Position numbers and translations under genes: made by a program. From positions 48,131-112,130 of the forward strand of contig JAJQDT010000104.1 in the NCBI GenBank assembly GCA_021202075.1: 64,000 nucleotides of DNA, read 5' to 3'. Positions 42,599 through 51,217 of this stretch are shown here, in pieces. Below the pieces are notes generated by a model that saw only the letters and a list, made by a program, of their open reading frames with translations, did not search any database and had not been told where the DNA came from. This stretch comes from Lachnospiraceae bacterium (GTDB taxonomy: Bacteria; Bacillota; Clostridia; Lachnospirales; Lachnospiraceae). Each line of letters begins with the position of its first letter. Position 1 is the stretch's first letter.

Positions 42599-43121
42599 TT
42601 GTACCAAGTATTGCTTTGCAATGCGAAACCATTGGTTATAACTCTATATGAGTTTTCGAAACCAGCGATTTGTCTGATAATTACTTGAGATGAATTAAAA
42701 ATGAGTGGCTACATTTTGGCTATAAAAACTGTGTGGACGAACCGGAATGTCCGAATAAATCATCATAATTCGCACAAAGTGCGCACTGATAATGCGTTTT
42801 ATAACCTTCCGTACGATTGTAAAAGACGAGTTCGAGTGACGCCAAAAGTCCCGATTTTCCTTGTAATAAGGAAAGTTAGGTCTCGTTTTTCCTTAAACGG
42901 TACCCGAATGGTACCCATTATTCGGAAACGTTTATATTTTCCGCTGATTCTGGATCGAAGAGAGAGGCAATCAGGTTGGATATATTTGTTTTGCATGATT
43001 CTAATACTATAAAATGTTTGGAAGAATGCTTTGCAAATGATTTTATTATTCCAAAGTACCGTGGAAAAATGGCACTTTTGTAAGCAATACCGGACGTAAA
43101 GCAAGAAATACTTAGGATGTT
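42599..43121. other. Accessory gap with a possible gene remnant
   Basis: The 523 bases have no intact gene. A 103-codon frame at 42701-43012 has no ribosome site. A frame ending at TAA 43081 reads LDIFVLHDSNTIKCLEE and looks protein-like, but has no start and no recognisable family, so it may be a decayed gene. No clear promoter or terminator is visible. Confidence 0.4.
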
Positions 43122-43490
43122 ATGATTTTTTTAAAAGGAAAAGCCAGGAACATGCGTTATGATAAGAAAAAATCGGATGACACAGGTGAGAAATGCTTCA
43201 TGAGTGGTTGCAAGGGAATGATTCCCACCGCGTTTGATGTACAGGCGGTCTCGAAGAAAGACAGGATACATCAAAGTGAACTGCCGATTGCTTTATGTGA
43301 GCAGATTCTGGATTATGTCACCTATGAAGGCGAAGTCGTATTGGATTCATTCGCGGCGAGCGGTGTTGTGGGGGAAGCTGCACTGATGATGAAACGGAAC
43401 TGTATTCTGATTGAGATATTGAAAGAAAATATTGAGAAGACTAAACAGCGGTTTGAAAGCAAGATGTGGGTTTCAGACAGTTGGGGATAA
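43122..43490 (+). pseudogene. C-terminal remnant of a beta-class DNA methylase
   Basis: About 122 residues remain. The segment KKDRIHQSELPIALCEQIL followed by VVLDSFAASGVVGEAALMMKR and ILIEI matches the C-terminal half of beta-class methylases, where the AdoMet motif I (here DSFAASG instead of DPF-x-GSG) follows the catalytic motif. The catalytic S/DPPY half is missing, so the protein cannot methylate. No ribosome site stands before the first ATG. It marks a deleted restriction-modification gene between the GmrSD-type gene and the block of unknowns. Confidence 0.7.
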
Positions 43491-43590
43491 CGCCGGATAA
43501 AGATGAATAGCGTGGATAATCAATTTTTCCTCTGTATAACCTTCGTATAGTTGAAAAAACATGTTTGAGTAAATAGCGGGATAATTTATA

Positions 43591-43986
43591 ATGAATATGA
43601 ATGAACTATTGAAAGTAATGAATCAAATGGACTGGGAGTTGTTTGTAAAACAAAAGGAATGGCTGTATTCCCAATTATGCTATCTGGAAAAATGGTATGG
43701 AGCCGAAGCTTCTGCTTTGCCAGAAGGAATCCTGAATATGATGGGCAGAATTCAAAATGTCTGGGAAATGGGAGGAATAGATAATAACGGGGTGCCAAAG
43801 GAAGGTTGCTGGTATGATGAGCTTTGGTTTGATGAGGATCTTGAGATTGCGCTGGAAAATGCTGAAATTCAGGTGACAGATCAAAACGTAGCGAGACTAA
43901 AGCGTGAATGCCTGCACATTTTCGATGACAAATCTGAAAGAAATGAAATGCTGGCAGATAAAGCCAGAAGCATTTTTGACACATGA
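43591..43986 (+). CDS. Hypothetical protein, 131 residues
   Basis: I do not recognise this acidic, Trp- and Leu-rich protein (MDWELFVKQKEWLYSQ, WEMGGIDNNGVPKEG, YDELWFDEDLEIALENAE). It looks mostly helical, with no membrane segment or signal peptide. The next gene starts 25 bases after its stop, so the two are probably translated from one transcript. The ribosome site is weak; ATG 43597 is an alternative start. Position within an accessory block of genes of unknown or stress-related role is the only clue. Confidence 0.6.
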   Translation: MNMNELLKVMNQMDWELFVKQKEWLYSQLCYLEKWYGAEASALPEGILNMMGRIQNVWEMGGIDNNGVPKEGCWYDELWFDEDLEIALENAEIQVTDQNVARLKRECLHIFDDKSERNEMLADKARSIFDT

Positions 43987-44011
43987 GTATTGGCGTCAGG
44001 AGGATCGTTAA

Positions 44012-45766
44012 ATGAACTTATCAGGATTTTTAAAGCAGGTTGACGAGATATGCTCAAAGAAAAGCAGAGAGGAACTGTCGCAGTTTGTTCATGAAGTAGC
44101 TCGGAAGTTGCCATCAGAAAAGCGGGAGGATTTTCTGGATGATTTAAGGTCAGTCGGCGCTTCGCCGCAGCTGCTGAAGAGCATTGCAGGCAAAGGCTTT
44201 CAGGAAAGATGTGATGCGATTGTTGCGGAGTTGATGAGAATTGAGGAAGCCGAGCTGATGCTTGAGAGCGAACTGAATGAGAATTATGATGACTGGTATC
44301 ATGATGACGAGGAAGAGTTTGTTTTCACAGACCCGCAGGGAATTGGCAGGATCATTGAGACGGCGTGTGAGTTTTTATATGACTGTGAGGACCATGAAGA
44401 ATATGATTTCGGTGCAGAGGTTGCCGGGACATTGCTGAATCTGGAAATATTTGATCATGGAGAATACAATGACTGTGTGGGGGAAACTCTGTCGCTGGGA
44501 GAAATAGTCGAGAAGGGTCTTGCCGGTATTGATATGAAGAAGACCCTGCTGTGTGCACTGTATCTGGAGTATTTTGCTTCTGATAAGGAAGAAAAACCCG
44601 AGGCACTTTATTCTATCTTTTCTGAGTACGCCCGGTATGGTGTGACTTTGGAACAACTGATGCAGTATGGAAAAGAACTGCCTGATTTTCAGGAGTTTCT
44701 GTGTGACTGGATTTCCTGGTTAGGCGTCAGGACAGACAGGCTTGCACAGAAGCTGCTGAATGAGGCGGTGGAATTGATGGATGATGAGGATATTCTACTG
44801 GAAAGTGCACGTAAATATGTGGGAACACATCCGGGCCTGTATGAAAAATATATGATGAATAAAAGCGCAGGAGCTGCGACTTCGAGGGATGCAAAAGAAA
44901 GGCTTTACGCAATCGGGCAGGAAGCATTAAGTGCGATAGATACGAGCTATACCGTGCGTAGCAGGATTGCTCTGCTAAATATGGAAATCGCAGAAGATCT
45001 GGGCTGGGTGGATGATGAGGAACGATGTATGGTGGAAGTGTTCCGTTCCGATTCGACGCTTGCGAATTATTTGAGAATCCGGCTGACAAGCCATGATTAT
45101 TCAAAATATGAAATGGAAATTACTGGAATATGCAAGGCATTTTATATGAAGGAGGGTGGACTTCGTCAGGCGTACGACAATGGTGAATTGACGAAAAACG
45201 AGATTGGCAGTAACACGGCCTATATGCTTGCGTTCCTGGAAGGAGATTTCGATACCGTCCTGCGGAAAGGGATGAATACAAAGGAGGCGCTGGGGTGGAG
45301 CTCTACTTTTATGAAGTGCGGACTGGCGGCATTTCTTCTTTTGCTGCTGGAGTCGGAGTCCCTTACGATTGGCGCAAGGAAAATGTGTGGAACCGTGATG
45401 GAATATGCGGGTCATTTACAGTTTGATCATTCCGGTAAAAGAAAGGATGCGCAGGATGCAGCCGGTGAATTTTGGAAGCTGTTTTCTCTCTGGAAGAAAA
45501 CAGTGAATGTTTCTAAAGAACAGAAAAGTCGCTGGCTGGAACGCATGGAGGAATTGATTGACCGAAGAGTTGAGGGAATCATGTCGGCAAATCGAAGGAA
45601 TTATTATGACGAATGCGCGGCTTACGTGGCTGCTCTTGGAGAGGTGAAAGAGTCTGCCGGAGAGCCTGGTGGCAAGCAGAAGGTGATGGAGCAGTATCGC
45701 ATGAAATATTCGCGCAGAAGTGCGTTTCATCAGGCGCTTAGAGCACATGGGATGAGGGGAAAATGA
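44012..45766 (+). CDS. Hypothetical all-helical protein, 584 residues
   Basis: Large soluble acidic protein that I cannot assign. It appears entirely helical, with repeats resembling TPR or HEAT arrays (FAAEVA/LLNLEIFD, ALYLEYFAS, YSIFSEYARYG, RIALLNMEIAEDLGW). A highly acidic stretch (NENYDDWYHDDEEEF) lies near residue 90. The C-terminus (SRRSAFHQALRAHGM) recalls the ends of helical domains found with SWIM zinc-finger proteins, but no zinc finger is present. AGGAGG lies upstream of ATG 44012. It sits 41 bases before a PARG-like gene and could be its partner. Confidence 0.7.
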   Translation: MNLSGFLKQVDEICSKKSREELSQFVHEVARKLPSEKREDFLDDLRSVGASPQLLKSIAGKGFQERCDAIVAELMRIEEAELMLESELNENYDDWYHDDEEEFVFTDPQGIGRIIETACEFLYDCEDHEEYDFGAEVAGTLLNLEIFDHGEYNDCVGETLSLGEIVEKGLAGIDMKKTLLCALYLEYFASDKEEKPEALYSIFSEYARYGVTLEQLMQYGKELPDFQEFLCDWISWLGVRTDRLAQKLLNEAVELMDDEDILLESARKYVGTHPGLYEKYMMNKSAGAATSRDAKERLYAIGQEALSAIDTSYTVRSRIALLNMEIAEDLGWVDDEERCMVEVFRSDSTLANYLRIRLTSHDYSKYEMEITGICKAFYMKEGGLRQAYDNGELTKNEIGSNTAYMLAFLEGDFDTVLRKGMNTKEALGWSSTFMKCGLAAFLLLLLESESLTIGARKMCGTVMEYAGHLQFDHSGKRKDAQDAAGEFWKLFSLWKKTVNVSKEQKSRWLERMEELIDRRVEGIMSANRRNYYDECAAYVAALGEVKESAGEPGGKQKVMEQYRMKYSRRSAFHQALRAHGMRGK

Positions 45767-45807
45767 TGGAAATATTTTAAAAGTGAAAGTGAAGAGGTAT
45801 TTTAACG

Positions 45808-46731
45808 ATGAGCTGGAATAACAGAGAGGATAAAATTCAGATATTTAACGACACCATGGAGCGATGCAGAAATGATGCACGTCTGAGATATGCTGTTCAG
45901 AAATCTTTGGCAGTACAGAGGGTATATCCGGAAGAGGAGGCGATTGAAAGAGCAGCAGATGGAGCCATAAATGGAAATGGCACGAAGGTAACTGGCACAA
46001 TCGATGGCGCGGTTTATGAGCAGGACGCGCGGATTGTGGTTTCGAAGAAGCGGAGCCTGGAAGCAGCGGGGGCATATGCGAAGGATCAAAAGGTGTGCGT
46101 GTTGAATTTTGCATCTGCGACAAATCCCGGAGGCGGAGTAAAAAAGGGTTCTTCTGCGCAGGAGGAGTGCCTGTGCAGGTGCAGTACACTCTACCCGTGC
46201 ATCAGTGACGGCACCGTGAGAGGCAGATTCCATGACAGGCACAGAGTGATGATTTCTAATGGAGAATTAGATGCGCTTTATAATGATGACTGCATCTATA
46301 CGCCAGGCGTCGTTGTATTTAAAACAGATACATCCATGCCTCAGCTGATTCCGGAAAGTGAATGGAACACGGTAGACGTGATCACCTGTGCCGCCCCGAA
46401 TTTACGCGCTAAGCCGAGTAATGCTATGAATCCGGAGGCAGGATGCCAGGCAGTGAGGATACATGATCCTGAACTGAAAAAGCTTCATGAAAAAAGGGCG
46501 AACCGCATCCTGGATATTGCGAAAGCAAATGGAGATGAGGTAGTAATCCTTGGCGCTTTTGGATGCGGCGCATTTCAGAATCCGGCACCGATTGTAGCTG
46601 TCGGGATTTTTGAGGCAGTGAAACGGCACAGAAGAGACTTTCGCACGATTGAGTTTGCGGTATTTTGTTCACCTAAGGATACGGCAAATTATGATGCTTT
46701 TCGGAAGCAGTTTCATGAGTGCAGCATGTAG
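45808..46731 (+). CDS. Microbial poly(ADP-ribose) glycohydrolase-like protein (TIGR02452)
   Basis: Protein of 307 residues of the bacterial-type PARG group with a macrodomain fold, which removes ADP-ribose from proteins or nucleic acids. The catalytic signature GGG-x(6-8)-QEE is complete in NPGGGVKKGSSAQEECLCR near residue 115. Other family marks are the N-terminal MERC helix region, YTPGVVVFK, DVITCAAPNLR, and the phosphate loop LGAFGCGAFQNP. GAAGAGG precedes ATG 45808. It lies in the accessory block and is followed by a PIN/NYN-like gene. A role in reversing toxin-mediated or phage-mediated ADP-ribosylation is possible but inferred. Confidence 0.9.
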   Translation: MSWNNREDKIQIFNDTMERCRNDARLRYAVQKSLAVQRVYPEEEAIERAADGAINGNGTKVTGTIDGAVYEQDARIVVSKKRSLEAAGAYAKDQKVCVLNFASATNPGGGVKKGSSAQEECLCRCSTLYPCISDGTVRGRFHDRHRVMISNGELDALYNDDCIYTPGVVVFKTDTSMPQLIPESEWNTVDVITCAAPNLRAKPSNAMNPEAGCQAVRIHDPELKKLHEKRANRILDIAKANGDEVVILGAFGCGAFQNPAPIVAVGIFEAVKRHRRDFRTIEFAVFCSPKDTANYDAFRKQFHECSM

Positions 46732-46813
46732 AATTTATTTGGCTGTATATGATTCATTTTGGAAAGATCAAATGGAACCCATTGGGTTTCAAGAGGATAG
46801 GGGGCTTTCACTT

Positions 46814-47482
46814 ATGGGAGGAAAGAATGAACTGCAGTTTCTGATTGATTATGAAAATGTGCGCGAGACGGGGCTGGATGGCGTAGAGCATCTCTATAAT
46901 ACTGATACGATTACGATTTTCTACAGTGCTGTCTGTGAGAAGATATCTCAAAAATCTATGGATTTCATTCTGCATTCCGGCTGCAGATTTCAGGCTGTCC
47001 GGCTAAAGAGGACGGGAAAGAATGCGCTGGATTTTTATATCGTTTCCATGGTCGGCGCGTTGTTTGGAGCAGGTTTTTCGGGGAAAGTGGTTGTGGTCAG
47101 CAAAGATAAGGGATATGCCGCAATGAAGGATTACTGGATGAGCCACGGGATTTCGAGCGAGCGTATTTTGCTGAAGGCTACTGTAAAGGAAGGCATTCTT
47201 GCTTCAAATGAGAACAGCATCCGGCGGAAATTGATTTCCGCCGGAACTTCGCAGCTTAGTATAGAGAAGGAGTATGCAAAATATCAGGAGAGAGCGCGCC
47301 TGAAAAAGAAGATTGAGGCTCTTTTTGCAAATACAGAATATGAGGATGAGGTCGCAAAAATCTTTGAACTGACCGAGACGGAAAAGAAGCCGAAAGACTT
47401 GTATCTTGGTTCGCTGAAGCGGTTTGGGAGAACAGATGGGACGAGGATTTATCGTTTCCTGAAGCAGGCGAACGCGGCATGA
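46814..47482 (+). CDS. PIN/NYN-like nuclease domain protein
   Basis: Protein of about 222 residues. The N-terminal half is PIN-like: FLIDYENVRETGLDG supplies the first acidic residue and the Asn of the NYN type, KNALDFYIVSMVGALF supplies the second Asp, and VVVSKDKGYAAM the third acidic site. The C-terminal half is charged and helical (YQERARLKKKIEALFA). Such proteins are often metal-dependent RNases. ATG 46814 is used because GGGGG lies 9 bases upstream; the frame is open into the PARG gene, but those codons are not family-like. DUF3786 follows almost without a gap. Confidence 0.75.
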   Translation: MGGKNELQFLIDYENVRETGLDGVEHLYNTDTITIFYSAVCEKISQKSMDFILHSGCRFQAVRLKRTGKNALDFYIVSMVGALFGAGFSGKVVVVSKDKGYAAMKDYWMSHGISSERILLKATVKEGILASNENSIRRKLISAGTSQLSIEKEYAKYQERARLKKKIEALFANTEYEDEVAKIFELTETEKKPKDLYLGSLKRFGRTDGTRIYRFLKQANAA

Positions 47483-47499
47483 AAGAAAGGCAAATAAAC

Positions 47500-48129
47500 A
47501 TGGCTTCATCGAATTATGACATCACGAGAGACAATGCGGAGCGGCGATTTCTGAATTATGATCAGGAGAACATGATCGACCGATTTAACCTGAAACATGA
47601 CGAACAATATCTGTACATTGAGTTTGTGGGGCGGGACTATCGTATCGACCGAAGTACCGGTCGAACCGAATGGACAGCGGATGGCTTCACACATGTGGAA
47701 CATGCGGGCTTTAATGAGGTGCTTGCCATCTGTGATGTGCTCTGTGATTCGAAGGAAGACTGCCGCTTGTCAGGACAGTTTGTGAAGGTTAATGATTTGA
47801 AGGGGACGGTTCGCTCTTCTGGTCTGGGAAATGATCTGTATGGAAAATACGCGGAATATTTTGATGGAAAGCTGCCGGAGCTCAGAAAGGCCTGCGAGGT
47901 TCTGGGAGGGGAAAAGCAGAAGATTGGAGATGTATCATATCTGCTGCATCCGTTTCCGTTTCTCCCGCTAATGCTGCAGTTCTGGGAGTCAGATGATGAA
48001 TTCCCGGCGAGTCTGAAGTTTATGTGGGATGAAAATACGCTGGATTTTTTGCGGTATGAGACGACCTATTACGTGCTGGGGCATGTGTTGGAGCGGCTGA
48101 AAACGCTGATGGAAGAGGAAGGCAAATGA
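47500..48129 (+). CDS. DUF3786 protein
   Basis: Soluble protein of about 209 residues resembling the DUF3786 family (SNYDITRDNAERRFLNYD, YIEFVGRDYRIDRSTG, ICDVLCDSKED, HPFPFLPLMLQFWESDDEFP and the C-terminal YYVLGHVLERL). The function is unknown; in other anaerobes relatives occur near corrinoid or iron-sulfur proteins. AAAGG lies upstream of ATG 47500; ATG 47479, overlapping the previous stop codon, is the alternative and would imply translational coupling with the PIN-like gene. Confidence 0.78.
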   Translation: MASSNYDITRDNAERRFLNYDQENMIDRFNLKHDEQYLYIEFVGRDYRIDRSTGRTEWTADGFTHVEHAGFNEVLAICDVLCDSKEDCRLSGQFVKVNDLKGTVRSSGLGNDLYGKYAEYFDGKLPELRKACEVLGGEKQKIGDVSYLLHPFPFLPLMLQFWESDDEFPASLKFMWDENTLDFLRYETTYYVLGHVLERLKTLMEEEGK

Positions 48130-48180
48130 ACCATACAATGTGGCGTGGAAAAACAATGTTTAGATGGAGTTATATAATTT

Positions 48181-48582
48181 ATGAAGACAGTAAATGTAGT
48201 AGCTGCCGTGCTCCGGCATGAAAATAAAATTTTTGCCACCCAGCGCGGATATGGTGAATTCAAGGATGGCTGGGAATTCCCGGGCGGGAAGGTGGAGCCG
48301 GGCGAGACGGAACAGGAAGCGCTTGCGCGGGAAATATGTGAGGAACTGGATACGGTGATTTCCGTGGGGGAGCGGATTGCGCGGGTAGAGTATGATTATC
48401 CGGCATTTCATTTGTCGATGGAATGCTTCTGGGCGGAGGTTGTCTCGGGTGATCTGGCACTGAAGGAGCATGAGGCGGCCAGATGGCTCTCGAAGGACGA
48501 GCTGTACAGTGTGGAATGGCTGCCGGCGGATCTGGAACTGATTGAAATTATTCAAAAGATTTTGCGGAGTGAGGAGGAGTGA
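48181..48582 (+). CDS. Nudix hydrolase, MutT-like
   Basis: Protein of 133 residues with a full Nudix box: GGKVEPGETEQEALAREICEEL (G-x5-E-x7-RE-x2-EE-like) near residues 37-58. The N-terminal VVAAVLRHENKIFATQRGYG and the ARWLSKDEL stretch resemble the MutT/CTP-pyrophosphohydrolase group, which removes damaged nucleotides such as 8-oxo-dGTP. The exact substrate cannot be told. It ends the block of small genes that precedes the Wadjet operon. Confidence 0.88.
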   Translation: MKTVNVVAAVLRHENKIFATQRGYGEFKDGWEFPGGKVEPGETEQEALAREICEELDTVISVGERIARVEYDYPAFHLSMECFWAEVVSGDLALKEHEAARWLSKDELYSVEWLPADLELIEIIQKILRSEEE

Positions 48583-48660
48583 GTTCGCTTTTTACTCTGT
48601 TTATGGAGTTTTTTTACATAAGAGTTTTGCAAACAAGTATCACATAAAAGTAGAGGTCTT

Positions 48661-49107
48661 GTGGCAGTCAATTTAAAGATTCTCTCTGATCTGGCTCCGG
48701 AAGCGACTACTTCCATGCAAAGAGATATTATGGCGGGAAAGGATTCGGAGATTGACGGCCCGGTTTATGCGGATGTATATACTCTGTTCAGAGATTTTAA
48801 ATATAATCCCATTGATGACGCCAGATTTGCGATGCTTGGCGGGAATGCGGATTCCCTGACAGCGGATGAAAAAAAGGTGGTAGAACTTGTAGTAAGGACG
48901 TTTGGAATGTATGGGGGAAAAGTGCTGGAAAGAATTACCCATAATGAAAAACCGTGGAAAGAAGCCAGAAAAGGGTATATGGATACGATTCCATCCCATG
49001 AACTCATTTCAAAGGCCAGCATCCGGGAGTACTATAAGAGGATCAATGAGATATACAGGATAGACTCGGAGGAAGGCCTGACTGAATATATTCGGCAGAT
49101 GCTGTAA
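48661..49107 (+). CDS. Panacea/SocA-like (DUF4065) protein, N-terminally shortened
   Basis: Protein of 148 residues with GTG start at 48661 after AGAGG. The C-terminal two thirds read GPVYADVYTLFRDFKY, VVRTFGMYGGKVLERITHNEKPWKEAR and ISKASIREYYKRI, the pattern of the Panacea (DUF4065/SocA) domain found in many antitoxins. The usual N-terminal KLQKLLYYAQ helix region is absent; only about 30 unlike residues precede GPVY. It may be a shortened antitoxin or a divergent family member. The jetA start lies 17 bases after its stop, so it is probably transcribed with the Wadjet genes. Confidence 0.65.
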   Translation: MAVNLKILSDLAPEATTSMQRDIMAGKDSEIDGPVYADVYTLFRDFKYNPIDDARFAMLGGNADSLTADEKKVVELVVRTFGMYGGKVLERITHNEKPWKEARKGYMDTIPSHELISKASIREYYKRINEIYRIDSEEGLTEYIRQML

Positions 49108-49124
49108 GACGAAAGGAGCCCCTC

Positions 49125-50537
49125 ATGGCTTTATTTGACACGATTGATGATAAGTTTTTTAATCCCTTTTGCTGCCGCAACCGGGAAATCTATTTTAATT
49201 GTATCAGTCAGCTGATCGAGAAATCAAAGGAGATTCCTGTGCTGTATGAGACAGACGCCAGGGATACATTAATTCTCTATCTTCGCAACAATGCGATTTC
49301 CATTGAGACGGAGAATATCGGCGAGGAGGTAGGCAGAGGGTGCTCAGTGCAGGAGAATGCCTCCGCCATTCTGCGCTATTTCCGCGCCTGCGGATGGATT
49401 TCCCCGGCTGAAATAGGCCGGAGTGGGGACAATATAGCTTCCGTATCCGCATACTGCCGGAAACTGATCGACGCGATCCATAAGATCTTTGATACCGACG
49501 CGAATGGAGCGATCACGAATCATATTTTTTCCATGTATGAGATTCTGAAGTCCGCTTTTGAGAAGGGAAGCGCGCGTGCTCAGCGCCCTTATTTAAGCAT
49601 TCTGGTCCCTCTTGTGGAGAATGAATGTGACCTGAAAAATGACCTGCTGATTTTAAAAGACAGCATTCGTGAAATCATGCGGGCGGTGATGAAGATGGCG
49701 GACGCCAACAGCTTCGGGCAGTTTCTGATAAAAGATGAGGTGTTAAACCGCTTTTTCAATGATTACTTTTTCATTAAGAGAAGCGGCCTGATTCCAGGCT
49801 ATATTGATAATATTGACCGCATGCTGCTGCGTTTGCGCCGCAGTGAACTCTATGAGCAGATGATTCAGGAATATCAGAAAATGGAAAACCTGGAGGAAAT
49901 AACGGCGAGAGAGAAGATCGATCGCCAGTTTGCGGAGCTGGACAGCTTTATCAATTTGGAATATGAGCAGGAAATGAGTTTTATTGACCGGAGAATTAAT
50001 ACCTATTATAATCTGTATTCCACGAGGATGATGATGGTATTGAGTAATAATACGAACCTGGAGCATGAGCTAAACCGTCTGCTTTTATATTTAAAGGATT
50101 TGCACGCGGAGGATCGGGAGAAGGCGCTTGGGGAGCTTGCCGGTACACACCGGCTGATGAGCGTGGGATATGTCGGAAGAAAATCGTTTGAACGCCGCCG
50201 AAAGTCCCGTCCCAATCAGAAAATAGCTGCGCTTCCCCAGGAGGAGCTGTCAGTGGAGGAATTGCAGCGGATGACCGATGAGCTGCTGACAGAAATGCCT
50301 GACCGGTATAGTATGAAGGAGGTACAGAAGCATTTCGATGACCTGCTGGCAGGCAGAGAGCAGATTTCTGTCGAGGAATGCGGGATACATTCCAGGGAGG
50401 ACGCTACGATGGTAGCGGCGAGTATTTTATACTCCGGGACACCGGGATTTCCATATGAAGTGGAGCTTGGAGATGGCCTGGTGGAAACGGAAGTAGCAAA
50501 GATCAGCAGTGTACGGATTAAGAGGAAAAAATCATGA
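49125..50537 (+). CDS. jetA: Wadjet subunit JetA (kleisin-like)
   Basis: Protein of 470 residues, first of four genes in jetABCD order. JetA is the kleisin/MksF-like subunit that links the heads of the SMC-like JetC. It starts LFDTIDDKFFNPFCCRNREIYF, has winged-helix-like N-terminal regions and long helices (about residues 230-330), and ends with a basic tail (VRIKRKKS). The sequence resembles the clostridial JetA group (DUF5716-like) rather than the DUF3375 type, but subtype cannot be fixed here. GAAAGGAG precedes ATG 49125. It overlaps jetB by four bases (ATGA). Wadjet complexes recognise and cut circular plasmid DNA. Confidence 0.85.
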   Translation: MALFDTIDDKFFNPFCCRNREIYFNCISQLIEKSKEIPVLYETDARDTLILYLRNNAISIETENIGEEVGRGCSVQENASAILRYFRACGWISPAEIGRSGDNIASVSAYCRKLIDAIHKIFDTDANGAITNHIFSMYEILKSAFEKGSARAQRPYLSILVPLVENECDLKNDLLILKDSIREIMRAVMKMADANSFGQFLIKDEVLNRFFNDYFFIKRSGLIPGYIDNIDRMLLRLRRSELYEQMIQEYQKMENLEEITAREKIDRQFAELDSFINLEYEQEMSFIDRRINTYYNLYSTRMMMVLSNNTNLEHELNRLLLYLKDLHAEDREKALGELAGTHRLMSVGYVGRKSFERRRKSRPNQKIAALPQEELSVEELQRMTDELLTEMPDRYSMKEVQKHFDDLLAGREQISVEECGIHSREDATMVAASILYSGTPGFPYEVELGDGLVETEVAKISSVRIKRKKS

Positions 50538-51217
50538 GTGATATCAGTCTGCAGATTTCGATAAAAGAAGAAAACAACCATTTGTTTAAAAGATGTATCC
50601 GCAAGCTTCTGGAGTCTACGTTTCTTTTGCGCGAAAAGGACGGGAAGCTTTACCAGTTTGTCTCCAGAGAATCGAACCGCCAGGATATTTCCGAGTATCT
50701 GCGGATGATCGGTTTTGACATTATCCTGGAAGAGAAAACCGGGGTGTGCATGCTGATCGCCAGCGAGGAGGATGCGGATACTGTTGGATTAAAACGTGCG
50801 AATGTGGTTACCTTTACGACTCTGCAGTACCATTTGCTGCTGGTGCTGTGGAAGGTTTACCTGGAAAATCTCGGATACAGTGAGGGTAACTTTGTGACAA
50901 AAGGGGATCTGATCGATAAGATCAAATCTTATGAAATCCAGATTCTGCGCCCGGAGCTGAACGCGGCGCTGCGCCTGTTTAAAAAGTACAGCCTGATCAA
51001 CTATAATGAGGACGACAGCGGGGAGGACATGAAAATTCAGCTTTATCCGTCCCTGCAGTTTGGCTGGGATCTGCCCCAGTTTCAGACGGTGGCGGGAGAA
51101 TATCTGAAGGAATCGGAAGAAACAGGCACTGAGGATGAAGCACCTGCAAGCTTTGAAGATACGGAAGAATACGAGGAACCGGAAGGATCTGACGATTTTG
51201 AGGAGGAAGACGAATGA
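50534..51217 (+). CDS. jetB: Wadjet subunit JetB (DUF4194, KITE-like)
   Basis: Protein of 227 residues of the DUF4194/MksE type. It is a small winged-helix protein that binds the kleisin subunit, as ScpB or MukE do. Visible family-like regions are IRKLLESTFLLREKD, YLRMIGFDIILEE, LKRANVVTFTTLQYHLLLVLWKVYLE and NAALRLFKKYSLI. The C-terminal 40 residues are almost purely acidic (EETGTEDEAPASFEDTEEYE). It overlaps jetA and jetC by four bases each, implying tight translational coupling. Confidence 0.88.
   Translation: MSDISLQISIKEENNHLFKRCIRKLLESTFLLREKDGKLYQFVSRESNRQDISEYLRMIGFDIILEEKTGVCMLIASEEDADTVGLKRANVVTFTTLQYHLLLVLWKVYLENLGYSEGNFVTKGDLIDKIKSYEIQILRPELNAALRLFKKYSLINYNEDDSGEDMKIQLYPSLQFGWDLPQFQTVAGEYLKESEETGTEDEAPASFEDTEEYEEPEGSDDFEEEDE

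Noticed and set aside
42701..43012. 103-codon frame in the restriction island
   Set aside because: No ribosome site and unusual amino-acid composition; kept only as part of the gap description.
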